From: Verticiella sediminum
Lineage (GTDB): Bacteria > Pseudomonadota > Gammaproteobacteria > Burkholderiales > Burkholderiaceae_B
Direction: 5' to 3'
DNA length: 64,000 nt
NCBI RefSeq assembly: GCF_007558815.1
Contig: NZ_VLTJ01000005.1
Span: 1-64,000 of the forward strand
Shown here: piece after piece, positions 35,254 to 44,207 of the stretch
Position numbering within the stretch: position 1 is the first letter of the stretch
Layout: every line of letters starts with the position of its first letter
Position numbers and translations under genes: made by a program
The notes under the pieces: model-generated
Told to the model about the DNA's origin: nothing
Databases searched by the model: none
What the model saw: only the letters and a program-made list of their open reading frames with translations

Positions 35254-38010
35254 GTGTCTTCCTTGCCATTGTCCGGTTCACTTCCCGTCGTCCTGGCCCT
35301 CGCCGCGTTGGCGGCGGCGCCGCCGTCCGTATCGGCTGCCGAGCCCGCCGAGCCCGATTGGCAGGCCGGCTGCGACAAGGCCGACGCGGGCAGCGCCTGC
35401 GCGCAGGCCTTTTCAGAAGGCCTGGCGGCGGTACGCGTGGGCCGGCTGGGCGGCGACGCCGGGCGCTGGGGCTTCGTCGATCCCGACGGGCGCATGGTGA
35501 TCGAGCCGCGCTACCTCGCCGTGGCGTCGTTCCGACTAGGGCTCGCCGCGGCGCAGTCCGAAGACGGGTGGGGCTATATCGACCGCACTGGCCAGTGGAT
35601 CATCGAGCCACGGCTGCGCCGCGCCACTTCCTTCAATGCCCAGGGCACGGCGGTGGTCGAGGACGGTGAAGGCCGTCTGCAACTGATCGGCCGCGACGGC
35701 AAGTTCACGCGCGCCCTGCCGCGCGGCGCCATGCTGGCGGGCGAGGGGTTCGGCGTGGGCGATGTGGCCGGCCTGCGCGTGCCGTCCACGCCGCTGGTCT
35801 GGCAGGAGCGCAGCTACCGTCGCCTGCGCCTGCCGGTCGGGGTGGGCGCCGTGGAGGCAGTGGGTTCGGGATGGGCGCTGGTGCGGCCCGAGCGCACCGG
35901 CAGCACCTGGGGCTATGCGCGCTATGACGGTACCTGGGAAGTGGCGCCGGGCGAACTCGATTCCGATCGTGCGCCGATCCGCGACGGCGAGGTGATCGCG
36001 CTGCATGGCCCGGACGGCTGGCGCTTTGCCGGCCTGGACGGCGAGGCGCTGGACGACGCGGTATACGCCGAGCTGCGCCACCCCTTGCCGGGCCTGTGGC
36101 TCGCGCAGTCCGCCAAGGGCGCCTGGCGCGTGCTCGACGTGCAACGCCGTCCGGGGCCGGAACTGGGCCGCTCGCTCGAACTCATCGGCGAGGGCAACTG
36201 GCGAGTCGCCAGCACCGAGAGCGGTGCGTGGCTGCTTGGCCCCTGGGGCCAGGTCCGCGTCTTGAGCGAGGCACCGCTGCAGGCGAAATCGGTGGACCGC
36301 CGGGTCTGGCTGTTTGCCACCGACGCGCAGGGCGGACAGGCGCTGCGCCAGGTCGTCGATCTGCGCGACGGGCGCCGCTTGCTCGATGCGGCAACTGCGC
36401 AGGCGCTGGCCCGCCGCGACGTGCAGGTGCTCGAGAGCGCGGCCGACGCAGCCCCGACTGGCGACACGCCGGCCGTGCTCGCCCTGGTGGCCGGACAGAC
36501 GCCGGATGCCGCCCCGTCGGTGCTCAACGCCGAAGGCGCACTGGCGCCGGTGGGTGGCGCCGCGAGCCTGAAGCCCGCGGGCGACGCCGGCTGGGCGCAG
36601 GGCGTATCGGAGGATGGGCTGACCGGCCTGGTCGACGGCCATGGCGCCTGGCGCGTCGAGCCTGTCTATACGAGTGTCGGCGCCTTCATCGACGGGCTGG
36701 CGCTGGCGCGGCTGCCGGCGGACGAAGGCGAGGGCGAGGCCGGCCGCACGGTGGCGCTGACCGTCGGCGGCGAGCGGATCGACGTGCCGACCCGGATCTT
36801 CGAGCAGGCCGAGCGTCTGACCGGCGGCTATATCCTGTACGCCGAGCGTACCGAGGGCGACAAGCGCTACGGTATCTGGGACGTTCGTGCAGGGCGCGCG
36901 GTGCTGGAACCCAGCCTGACCGGCATCGAATCCTTCCGCGACGGGTACGCCCTGGCCCGAGAGGCCGACGCCTGGGGCGTGCTCGATACTGCGGGACACT
37001 GGCGCATCGCGCCCGGCACGATGGGCGACAGCCGGCCGCGCCATCTGGGCGGGGCGCTCTTTCTGGCGCCGGTGGCCGGCGATGGCGAGCAACCGCGGTA
37101 CCGGCTGTACAGCGCGGTGGCCGGCAACGCCCTCGAAGAGACGCTCAGCCGTGAGCCGGAGGCCACGGGGCCGGGCCGGTGGCTGCTGCGCCTGAGCGCG
37201 GGCGGTGTCGTGGTGGTGGATGGCGAACGTCATATCCTGCTGCGCGAGAGCCGCATACCGCGCCGCGTGCGCACGCTCGGAGATTGGCTGGTGCTCGATT
37301 TCGAGGACCGCTATGGCGCCATCGACGGCCAGGGCGAGTGGCGCATCCCGCCCACGCTGCCCGGTCCGCTGAATTTCGTCGCGCCCTTGAACCTCGCCTC
37401 GGTGTTCGGCGATGGCCGGCATATCCTGGTGGATCTGAACGGTGCGCCGCAATTGCCTGACCGGCCGGGAGCCCAACCCATCCCGGGCATGGCGCGGCTC
37501 GCGTGGTCGCGCGGTCCCGACGGCGGCACCCAACTGCTTGCGCCGGACGGCACGAGCGTGGCCACCTTCGAGCAGCCGCAGGTGCTGGACCCGGGCAGCG
37601 CGGGCGACGGCTGGGTGGCCTATCGCGAGGGCGCGCGCGCCGGCTTCATGGACGCGGACGGCAAGCGCGTCACGGGCCCGCACTTCGACCGGCTCGGTGT
37701 CTGGCGCGAAGGCCGCGCCTACGCGCAGCGGCGCGATGTGTCGGGCAGTCTGCTCGGCTACATCGATGCGCAGGGGCACTATGCGATCAGGCCCCGCTTC
37801 GACTGGGCGCAGCCGTTCTTCGAAGCGCGCGCCTGGGTGATCGAAGGCGGCGGGCTTGCCCTGATCGACCGCGACGGCAACGTGGTGCTGCGCTCGCTGG
37901 CCGAGTGCGGCCAGCGCGTGCTGCTGGGCGCGGCCGACGAGCCGCGCTGGCCCACCGAACGCCTGGCCTGCCAGACCAACCCCTCCTCGAGCGCAAAGAC
38001 CAACCCGTGA
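35254..38010 (+). CDS. Secreted WG-repeat protein, first of a tandem pair
   Basis: A 918-residue exported protein built of WG repeats. A signal peptide of about 28 residues ends SVSA. Repeats begin at once (RWGFVDPDGRMVIEPRY, then GWGYIDRTGQWIIEPRL) and recur, more diverged, to the C-terminus (YGAIDGQGEWRIPPT, LGYIDAQGHYAIRPRF). There are only four cysteines: C40 and C49 before the first repeat, and C885 and C906 after the last. That layout suggests disulfide caps on a long beta-rich solenoid in the periplasm or outside. The start is GTG at 35254. The stop overlaps the start of the second WG gene by one base (TGATG). WG repeats have no firm biochemical role; sensing or binding at the envelope is a guess. 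Confidence 0.85.
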   Translation: MSSLPLSGSLPVVLALAALAAAPPSVSAAEPAEPDWQAGCDKADAGSACAQAFSEGLAAVRVGRLGGDAGRWGFVDPDGRMVIEPRYLAVASFRLGLAAAQSEDGWGYIDRTGQWIIEPRLRRATSFNAQGTAVVEDGEGRLQLIGRDGKFTRALPRGAMLAGEGFGVGDVAGLRVPSTPLVWQERSYRRLRLPVGVGAVEAVGSGWALVRPERTGSTWGYARYDGTWEVAPGELDSDRAPIRDGEVIALHGPDGWRFAGLDGEALDDAVYAELRHPLPGLWLAQSAKGAWRVLDVQRRPGPELGRSLELIGEGNWRVASTESGAWLLGPWGQVRVLSEAPLQAKSVDRRVWLFATDAQGGQALRQVVDLRDGRRLLDAATAQALARRDVQVLESAADAAPTGDTPAVLALVAGQTPDAAPSVLNAEGALAPVGGAASLKPAGDAGWAQGVSEDGLTGLVDGHGAWRVEPVYTSVGAFIDGLALARLPADEGEGEAGRTVALTVGGERIDVPTRIFEQAERLTGGYILYAERTEGDKRYGIWDVRAGRAVLEPSLTGIESFRDGYALAREADAWGVLDTAGHWRIAPGTMGDSRPRHLGGALFLAPVAGDGEQPRYRLYSAVAGNALEETLSREPEATGPGRWLLRLSAGGVVVVDGERHILLRESRIPRRVRTLGDWLVLDFEDRYGAIDGQGEWRIPPTLPGPLNFVAPLNLASVFGDGRHILVDLNGAPQLPDRPGAQPIPGMARLAWSRGPDGGTQLLAPDGTSVATFEQPQVLDPGSAGDGWVAYREGARAGFMDADGKRVTGPHFDRLGVWREGRAYAQRRDVSGSLLGYIDAQGHYAIRPRFDWAQPFFEARAWVIEGGGLALIDRDGNVVLRSLAECGQRVLLGAADEPRWPTERLACQTNPSSSAKTNP

Positions 38011-40871
38011 TGTCCTCTGCTGTGATTCGAACCACGCCGCTGCACCGTCTGTCGCCGTTGTGTGCGGCCATGCTGCTCTTCACCGCTGCGCCGTTCGCCG
38101 GCGCCCAGGCTCAGCCCCAGGCGCAGGGCGCCGCCGCTGCCTGTTATGCGGCGCCCGCGGCTTCCGCCGAACCGGGCGCCGACAGCCGTAACCTCTGCCT
38201 GCGCGACATCGTCGACGGCCACGCCGCGGTGCGCCTGCCGGCCGCGGACATTCCCATCGACGATGCGGCGCGCATGGCGAAAGGCGAGCGCTGGGGATTC
38301 CTCGATGCGCAAGGCGGGCTGGCCATCGCGCCGCAGTTTCTCGCGGTGGACGATTTCCGTCACGGCCTCGCGGCGGTGCGTACCGAGCAGGGCTGGGGCT
38401 ACGTCGATGCGCAGGGCGATTGGGCGATCGGGCCGTCCTACGCGTATGCCGGGCCGTTCGCCGAATCCGGCCTGGCCTTGGTGCGGACGCCCGAGGGCTG
38501 GCAGGTGATCGACCGGCAAGGCGCTGTGGTACTCGCGCTGGACGCGGGCGTTGCGCAGGCCACGCTCGAGGGCGCGGCGCCCTCGCGGCTCGCGCTGCGC
38601 TATGCGCGCCGGCATCTGGCGCCCCAGGGCGAAGAAGTCGCGGTGCCGGCCGACGTGACGCTGGTCGAGGCGCTGGGCAGCGAAGGCCTGCTCGTCGCGC
38701 GCCGGGGTGATACCTGGGGGCTGCTGGACGGCTCGGGCCAATGGCGGGTGGAGCCCCGCTACGCGGCGATCGACCCCTGGCGCGGCCCAGGCATGGCCGG
38801 CGCGGCGACGGCACGCGAAGCGTCGGGCGCTTTGCGCGTGCTGCGCGCGAACGGCGAGGTATCGAGCGAAGCCTACGAACAGGCCAGGCCGCTCGCCGGG
38901 CGCTATGTGACGCTGGTCGCCGGCGATGGCGCCACCCATCTTTTTCGCAGCAGCGGCGAAGCCGTGCTGAGCCTGGCGCAGGCGCCGGGGCAGAGTCTGC
39001 GCGAGGCCGGCGCCTTTCTGTTCTGGCAGCCGGCAGACGGGCAGACCCTGGTGCTGGCGCCGCAGGCCACCGAACCGACCGCCTTGCCCCGCGATCAGGT
39101 CGTGCGATCCGCGAACGGCGAGGTGCTGCTGCTCGCGCAAGGGCCGGACGGGCCGGTGCGCGGCCTGGTGCTGCCTTCCGGGCGGCGCATCGAGACCGGC
39201 GACGCGCTGGCCTCGGTGGCGCGCGTGGAGCGCCAGGGCGAGCGGATCTGGCTGGCCGATGCCCAAGGGCGCTGGCTGGACATCCTGGATGCCGACGGCC
39301 GCAGCCTGCTCGCCGCGTCCGCGCGCCAGGCCCTGCGCGAGGGGAGCTGGCAGCGCCTGGACGGCGACGCCGCCGGCATGCCACTGGCCCTGGCGCGCAC
39401 GCACTGCGGCTGCGCCGCCGGCGGTGCAGGCCTCATCGATGCCGATGGACGGCTGGTGGCCGATGCCGCCTGGAACGGACTGTTGCCCGACGATCCCGCG
39501 CGCCGGGACGGCGCGCCGCGCTTTCGGGTGACCACGGCCCAGGGCATGGGCGTGCTCGACGAGCGCGGCGGCGTGGTGCTGGCGCCCCGGCTCGGTCACA
39601 TCGGGGCGTTTCGCGGCGACTACGCCGTGGCGTATGCCGATGGCGCCATGTTCGCCGTGGATCGCCAGGGTGCGCGGCATGCGTTGCCCGATGTGTTCGT
39701 GGCCGAGCCGATTGGCGGCACGTGGTTCCGCTTTCTGGATAGCGCGCTGGCCGATGCGAACTGGGGCATCTACGACGTGGCGAGCGAGAGCATCGTCCAG
39801 ACTCCGCCGCTGGCCGCCATCGGCGAGCGCCAGGGCGAGTACACGCAGGCCGCGGTGCGCACGGATGGCGGCCTGCGATGGGGGGTGCTGGGCCCGGACG
39901 GCCAATGGCGGCTGCAGCCGGAGTTCGCCGAGTTCGAGCGCCTGGCGAGCGGCGACTGGAAGGCCGTTGCGCCCGCTGCGCAGGGTCGGGCGCGGATCGG
40001 CATCGTCGCGCCGGATGGGCGTTGGCTGGTCGAGCCGGTCGAAGGGCTGGAGATCGTCGCCGATGCGACGGGCAGTTGGGCCGCCGCCGCGGGCTCGCGC
40101 TCCTGGATGCGCCGGCCCGATGGCGATGTGCTCGCCAGCGCGCCCGGCGAGCGCTATGTACGGCAGGATCGCTGGATCGTCGTCGAACGCGCACCGCAGG
40201 TCGGCTATCTCGAACCGGATGGCGCCTGGGCGCTGGCGCCTTTCGACGCCGACGGCGCCTCGGCATTCACGCCACAGCGGCGTACCGCGCTGGTCTGGCG
40301 CGGCGAGCGCGCCTGGCTCGTCGACGAGGCGGGCAAGGAGATCGCGCGCCTGCCGGACGGGCCGGGCTGGCGCTGGCCCGCGCAGGCCGAAGGGCCGTAT
40401 CGCGTGCGCAGGGGCGAGGACGGCAAGCGAAGCACGCAGTATGCGGACGCCAACGGCAAGATCACGCATACCCTGGACGGCGTGGGCGGCCCCCGCATCA
40501 ACGGCATGATCGTGCTGAGCCCGGCCCAGGGGCGCGTGACGCGACTGGACGTGAACGCCAAGGAGAGCGTGAACTGGTTCCTCGACAGCCTGCGGCCGGG
40601 CGCCGGCGGGCCGGCGGCGGCCGGCGTGCGCGGGCGCTATGGCTACGTCGATGCGCAGGGCCGCTATGTGCTGGCGCCGGTGTATGCCGCTGCCCAGGCC
40701 TTCGTCGGCGAGCGGGCCGTGGTGTCGACCCACGACCAGTCGCTGCTGATCGATGCCGCGGGACGTCCGCTCGCGCGCGTCGAACGCCAGTGCGGCATCC
40801 ACGTGTTGTACGGCGCCGACGCGACCCGTGTGTGGCCCGAGCAGATGCCTGTGCGCTGCCCGCCCGCCTGA
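38010..40871 (+). CDS. Secreted WG-repeat protein, second of a tandem pair
   Basis: A 953-residue paralogue of the gene before it. The signal region ends near AGAQA (about residue 34). N-terminal cysteines are C45 and C63; repeats follow (RWGFLDAQGGLAIAPQF, GWGYVDAQGDWAIGPSY) and continue to YGYVDAQGRYVLAPVY near residue 880. C928 and C950 in QCGIHVLYGADATRVWPEQM mirror the CGQRVLLGAADEPRWPTERL end of the first protein. It has one extra HCGC pair in the middle. ATG at 38010 overlaps the upstream stop by one base, so translation is coupled. The two proteins share layout but are well diverged, an old duplication. The stop codon lies in the loop of a hairpin. Confidence 0.85.
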   Translation: MSSAVIRTTPLHRLSPLCAAMLLFTAAPFAGAQAQPQAQGAAAACYAAPAASAEPGADSRNLCLRDIVDGHAAVRLPAADIPIDDAARMAKGERWGFLDAQGGLAIAPQFLAVDDFRHGLAAVRTEQGWGYVDAQGDWAIGPSYAYAGPFAESGLALVRTPEGWQVIDRQGAVVLALDAGVAQATLEGAAPSRLALRYARRHLAPQGEEVAVPADVTLVEALGSEGLLVARRGDTWGLLDGSGQWRVEPRYAAIDPWRGPGMAGAATAREASGALRVLRANGEVSSEAYEQARPLAGRYVTLVAGDGATHLFRSSGEAVLSLAQAPGQSLREAGAFLFWQPADGQTLVLAPQATEPTALPRDQVVRSANGEVLLLAQGPDGPVRGLVLPSGRRIETGDALASVARVERQGERIWLADAQGRWLDILDADGRSLLAASARQALREGSWQRLDGDAAGMPLALARTHCGCAAGGAGLIDADGRLVADAAWNGLLPDDPARRDGAPRFRVTTAQGMGVLDERGGVVLAPRLGHIGAFRGDYAVAYADGAMFAVDRQGARHALPDVFVAEPIGGTWFRFLDSALADANWGIYDVASESIVQTPPLAAIGERQGEYTQAAVRTDGGLRWGVLGPDGQWRLQPEFAEFERLASGDWKAVAPAAQGRARIGIVAPDGRWLVEPVEGLEIVADATGSWAAAAGSRSWMRRPDGDVLASAPGERYVRQDRWIVVERAPQVGYLEPDGAWALAPFDADGASAFTPQRRTALVWRGERAWLVDEAGKEIARLPDGPGWRWPAQAEGPYRVRRGEDGKRSTQYADANGKITHTLDGVGGPRINGMIVLSPAQGRVTRLDVNAKESVNWFLDSLRPGAGGPAAAGVRGRYGYVDAQGRYVLAPVYAAAQAFVGERAVVSTHDQSLLIDAAGRPLARVERQCGIHVLYGADATRVWPEQMPVRCPPA

Positions 40872-40878
40872 GGCGGGC
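40862..40878 (+). terminator. GC hairpin with the WG stop codon in its loop
   Basis: GCCCGCC (40862-40868) and GGCGGGC (40872-40878) form a 7-bp stem whose 3-base loop is the TGA stop codon itself. No T run follows. Terminating ribosomes would cover the hairpin, so it may act more as mRNA 3'-end protection than as a simple terminator. Confidence 0.5.
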
Positions 40879-41036
40879 GGCGGGGGCGCGGGCTAGATCG
40901 GACGTGTCGGTCAGCCGGTCGCACGCGCGCTCAGGTCGTCGAGAAGGGGCTTGAGGCGCAGCTCCGTGTCGGGTTCGTCCGCCGGGAGGAGGGCGGCATT
41001 GCGGTATCCTGCCGGCTTGCCGGTAAAGGAGATGTC

Positions 41037-41156
41037 GTGTCCAGCAGAACGCTGCGTGTGCGTGTCGTGTTGTGGGTCTTTCTTGCGATTGCGCTGGGCG
41101 CCGGCGCGGTGGCGCTGGTCTACTGGCTGTTCATGAGCGCCATCGGTCAGCGGTGA
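41037..41156 (+). CDS. 39-residue single-pass membrane protein
   Basis: A short frame from GTG at 41037, with GGAG (41028-41031) five bases upstream, to TGA at 41154-41156. It encodes a basic start (MSSRTLRVRVVLW) and one hydrophobic helix (VFLAIALGAGAVALVYWLF), then a short polar tail. The clean ribosome site and membrane-helix composition argue it is real. A competing frame from ATG at 41032 gives a Cys/Arg-rich sequence of no protein-like character. It lies between the WG pair and a HAD phosphatase gene; function unknown. Confidence 0.6.
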   Translation: MSSRTLRVRVVLWVFLAIALGAGAVALVYWLFMSAIGQR

Positions 41157-41188
41157 GGGTACGTGCGCGGGCGCACGGGGCTTGCGGT

Positions 41189-41938
41189 ATGCTGCGGGGC
41201 ATGCTCGATCTCTCCGCCATCCGAGGCATCTCCCTGGACCTCGACGACACCCTCTGGCCGGTGTGGCCGACGATAGGCCGCGCCGAACAGGTATTGCACG
41301 ACTGGCTGCGCGAGCACGCCGCGCGTACGGCGGCGGCCTACCCGATACCGCAGGCTTTGCGCGAGCTGCGCCTGGCCGTGGAGCGCGACCGTCCCGACCT
41401 GCAGCACGATCTCAGCGGACTGCGGCGCGAGTCCATCCGCCTCGCCATGGCCCGGGCGGGCGACGACCCCGAGCTCGCCGATACGGCGTTCGCTGTCTTC
41501 TTCGAGGAGCGCCAGAACGTCGAACTGTTCGACGATGTGCACCAGGTGCTGGCCGCCCTGAGCGCACGCCTGCCCATCGTTGCATTGACCAACGGCAATG
41601 CCGACGTGCACCGCACCGGCATCGGCCAGTATTTTCAAGGGGCGCTGCACGCGCGCGAGTTCGGCGTGGGCAAGCCTGATCGCCGCATCTTCGAGGCAGC
41701 GGCGGATCTACTCGGCCTGCCGGTCGGCGCGGTGCTGCACATCGGCGATGACCCGGTGCTCGACGTCAAGGGCGCCCACGAGGCCGGCATGCAGACCGTG
41801 TGGGTGAACCGCTCGGGCAAGGAATGGGGGCTGGATTTCGCGCCGGGACTGGAAGTGACGGCGCTCGCCACCTTACCCGACGCGCTGCGTGCTTCGGTAG
41901 CCGATGCAATGGGGCGGCAGGCCCGGGCCGACGGCTGA
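41189..41938 (+). CDS. HAD superfamily hydrolase (YigB/FMN phosphatase-like)
   Basis: A 249-residue HAD-IA phosphatase. Motif I is ISLDLDDTLWPVWP (nucleophile DxD), motif II is VALTNGNADVH, motif III lysine is in FGVGKPDRRIFE, and motif IV is HIGDDPVLDVKGAHEAGM. The pattern is close to YigB-type phosphatases that act on FMN and sugar phosphates. The start may be ATG 41189 or ATG 41201; neither has a strong ribosome site. It follows the 39-residue membrane protein by 32 bases. Confidence 0.88.
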   Translation: MLRGMLDLSAIRGISLDLDDTLWPVWPTIGRAEQVLHDWLREHAARTAAAYPIPQALRELRLAVERDRPDLQHDLSGLRRESIRLAMARAGDDPELADTAFAVFFEERQNVELFDDVHQVLAALSARLPIVALTNGNADVHRTGIGQYFQGALHAREFGVGKPDRRIFEAAADLLGLPVGAVLHIGDDPVLDVKGAHEAGMQTVWVNRSGKEWGLDFAPGLEVTALATLPDALRASVADAMGRQARADG

Positions 41939-41996
41939 GCACGCACGCGCGGCGAGGTGACGCCGCCGCGGCACAGGCAGCCGGGCGCCGGATGCC

Positions 41997-42827
41997 TCAT
42001 GCCGGCCTGGCCGGGCGGCCCCGGCTTTCGGACGACGGTTCGACGAAATAACCGCCGCAGCCGCCCACCGCACCGGCGCCGCTGGCGTACATGGCGCCCG
42101 AGCGAAGCAGCGCCATCAGCGAAATCCCGCCTTCGGCGCGTACCACATAGGCACCGCCGCTGCGGTCCATCCACAGCAGACGGGCGCCGGCCGCATCGAG
42201 TACCGCGCCCGCGTCGGCGAACGACTTGCCGGGCGCCATCACCACGGTGAGGGTTGTGGGCGCGCGGCCGAACAGGGGCTGCACGTTCAGCGCGGCCGCC
42301 GTGGCGGCCAGCGCGATCAGGGCCAGGGTGGCGTGGCCACGACCCGGCCCGGGAGGGTGCCCCGATGCCGTCCGGAGCAGCCATCGGCCGAGCAGGAAGG
42401 GGCCCAGGCCGAAGACGGCGAGCCATGCCAGATCCCACGCCAGCGGATTGGCCGTATCCATGCGGATGCGGTGTATCCCCAGTATCCAGTGCGAGAGCAG
42501 CGCATCGAGCGCGTGCCAAGCCGCGAAGCCGTAGAGCGCCGTGCCGAGCACCGCACGCCACGGCAGAGCGCGGGCGTGGCGATGCCGGACCAGCAGCGCC
42601 AGGCCCCACGTCAGCACCAGATACATCGCCGCGTGAAAGAACCCGTCGGCGGCGATCTGCAGGCGCAGGTCTGCCGCCACGCGGTCTATCCCGCTGAGCA
42701 GGTGGTGCCACTCGAGGATCTGGTGCAGCAGGATGCCGTCGAAGAATCCGCTCAGGGCGAACCCGATCAGAAATATCGCCAGGCGCTGGCCTCGAGGCCG
42801 GGCGTGGCCAGTGTGTCGTTCTTGCAT
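41997..42827 (-). CDS. DUF2243-type membrane protein with C-terminal soluble extension
   Basis: A 276-residue protein. Residues 15-160 hold four or so membrane helices with the DUF2243 signature (IGFALSGFFDGILLHQILEW, then HHLLSGI) and AADGFFHAAMYLVLTWGLALL, with histidines that could bind haem or metal. From about residue 190 a non-membrane part follows (PTTLTVVMAPGKSFADAGAV, RLLWMDRSGGAYVVRAEGG), ending Gly-rich (GAVGGCGGYFVEP), which the short DUF2243 proteins lack. Neighbours are stress-type genes. Function unknown. Confidence 0.78.
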   Translation of the reverse strand: MQERHTGHARPRGQRLAIFLIGFALSGFFDGILLHQILEWHHLLSGIDRVAADLRLQIAADGFFHAAMYLVLTWGLALLVRHRHARALPWRAVLGTALYGFAAWHALDALLSHWILGIHRIRMDTANPLAWDLAWLAVFGLGPFLLGRWLLRTASGHPPGPGRGHATLALIALAATAAALNVQPLFGRAPTTLTVVMAPGKSFADAGAVLDAAGARLLWMDRSGGAYVVRAEGGISLMALLRSGAMYASGAGAVGGCGGYFVEPSSESRGRPARPA

Positions 42828-43261
42828 ACCGTTACTCCCGTGGCGGGCGTGCGCGCATGGCGCACCCCTGCCCGCAGCGGCGCGCCGTCCGTGGCAGCAA
42901 TCGATGGGCCACGGCAGCCCTTCTCTGCCTTGATAGGGAGACAGGCCTCTGCACGCCAGCCGGGCAGGCGGGTATCCATGTCGGGATCGGGCGCGATGAC
43001 GAGGTATCGCTCGGCATTCCTGCCCGCACGCGCCGCGCGGCAGGCCCGTGGCGGCGCCGGCCGTTACCTATACAACAAGCGCGCGGGAGGAGGCATCGCG
43101 TTCGGCCTGCGACGGCTGAGCAGGAGTCTCCGCCGCTTTGCAATATGTGCATGGTCGCAGCCCTTGGCGCCCCGGGGCGGAGGGAGTTGGCATGGACGTT
43201 GCATTGAAGAGGATGCCATCGCGAGATGGAACTTCTCAACTTCAAATGGAGGTACATTCAA
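42828..43261. other. 434-base intergenic region before the KGG stress gene
   Basis: GC-rich without a convincing frame. Short frames on both strands have Arg/Ala/Pro shadow composition and no ribosome site. The final 60 bases are less GC-rich and hold the GGAGG site (43248-43252) of the KGG gene. A regulated stress promoter is expected here, but no sigma-type box was recognised with confidence. Confidence 0.55.
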
Positions 43262-43450
43262 ATGGCGAATCAGCAACACAATCGTCAAGGTCAATCGCAG
43301 AACAACCGCGGCTTTGCGGGCATGGACCCCGAACGCCAGCGCGAAATCGCCGCCAAGGGCGGTCGGGCCTCCCATGAGTCCGGCAACGCGCACGAGTTCG
43401 ACTCCCAAGAGGCGCGCAAGGCGGGCCAGCAGAGCCACAAGAACCGCTAA
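43262..43450 (+). CDS. KGG-domain general stress protein
   Basis: A 62-residue, very hydrophilic protein with the KGG (stress-induced acidophilic repeat, con-10-like) motif: residues near 20-45 read GFAGMDPERQREIAAKGG followed by RASHESGNAHEFDS, and a second half-motif QEARKAGQQSHKN. ATG at 43262 follows GGAGG by nine bases. Proteins of this type (YciG-like) accumulate in stationary phase or desiccation. Nearby DUF2243, DUF421 and YdaD-like SDR genes fit a general-stress group. A GAACCGCT/AGCGGTTC dyad overlaps its stop codon. Confidence 0.88.
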   Translation: MANQQHNRQGQSQNNRGFAGMDPERQREIAAKGGRASHESGNAHEFDSQEARKAGQQSHKNR

Positions 43451-43480
43451 GCGGTTCGCACTTCCCGGGCGCGAAGCCCG

Positions 43481-43507
43481 ACATGCCGGCGTTGCGTAGC
43501 GGCATGT
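43481..43507. terminator. Hairpin downstream of the KGG gene
   Basis: ACATGCCG (43481-43488) and CGGCATGT (43500-43507) form an 8-bp stem with an 11-base loop, 30 bases after the KGG stop. No U tract follows at once; a T-rich patch occurs only at 43554-43565. Confidence 0.45.
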
Positions 43508-43592
43508 GCGGCGGGGTGGAGGGTGACTGCCTGCGGGCGGGCCCGAGCCCCGCTTCTTCTTTGTGGTCGGCGCGTGTTCCGCGGCGCATGCT

Positions 43593-43622
43593 TGCCGTGC
43601 CGTGCCGTGCCGTGCCGTGCCG
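43593..43622. repeat. Six tandem copies of TGCCG
   Basis: A perfect 5-bp microsatellite, TGCCG x 6, lies in the 238-base gap between the KGG gene and the convergent DUF421 gene. It is not inside an accepted coding frame. Five-base repeats are prone to slippage; here a copy change would alter only the spacing of intergenic sequence. Confidence 0.9.
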
Positions 43623-43688
43623 GCGCTAGCGCGGCCATGCACGGCGAGGGCAGCCGACAGGCGTGTCCGGCGCTTGCGGGAAGCAGCG

Positions 43689-44207
43689 TCAGTACGTGGG
43701 CCGCTTCGGTTTACCCACGAAGTGACGGCGTATGACGCTGATGCGCCCGTCCGCTTCGATATAGGCCCGATGCACTTCGTCGAGATCGCCCACGCCGGCG
43801 GCGCGAAGCTCGGCCAGCAGTTCGTCCTCGGTCAGATACTCCTTGCGCAGGCCTGCGCGCAGTATCTCGCCATCCTTGACGAGCAGCACCTGGCCGGGCT
43901 CCAGCCACCGGCGCACGCGTGGCGAGTAATAGCCCAGGCGGTCGACGATGATGCTCCAGAACACGATGGTGGCCACCACGGTGATACCCGACAGCAGGGT
44001 GGAGTCGTCGCTGCTCGCGAGCGCGTTACCGGCCGCGTCGGCGACCAGCATCACCACCACCAGGTCCGCCACGCCGACGGTGCCCAGGTCGCGCCGCCCC
44101 GCGAGCCGCAGCAGGATGAAGATCGCCCAGTACATCACTGTGCCGCGCAAGACCATTTCCAGCGGCGAAGAATCCAGGTAGAGGATGGCAGCGAGTTCGG
44201 CGGGCAT
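43689..44207 (-). CDS. DUF421 membrane protein (YetF-like)
   Basis: A 172-residue protein. Three N-terminal membrane helices (MVLRGTVMYWAIFILLRLAG, then DLVVVMLVADAAGNALAS and ITVVATIVFWSIIVDRLGYY) lead into the cytoplasmic DUF421 domain (VLLVKDGEILRAGLRKEYLT, EDELLAELRAAGVGDLDEVH, AYIEADGRISVI). Start at ATG 44207, which fits the family start; the frame continues further upstream without family sequence. Function unknown; relatives are sporulation- or stress-associated in Bacillus. Confidence 0.88.
   Translation of the reverse strand: MPAELAAILYLDSSPLEMVLRGTVMYWAIFILLRLAGRRDLGTVGVADLVVVMLVADAAGNALASSDDSTLLSGITVVATIVFWSIIVDRLGYYSPRVRRWLEPGQVLLVKDGEILRAGLRKEYLTEDELLAELRAAGVGDLDEVHRAYIEADGRISVIRRHFVGKPKRPTY

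Noticed and set aside
37779-40802. A 1000-codon minus-strand frame across the second WG gene
   Set aside because: It is the antisense of well-motived WG repeats and shows no recognisable domain; third-position GC bias explains the open frame.
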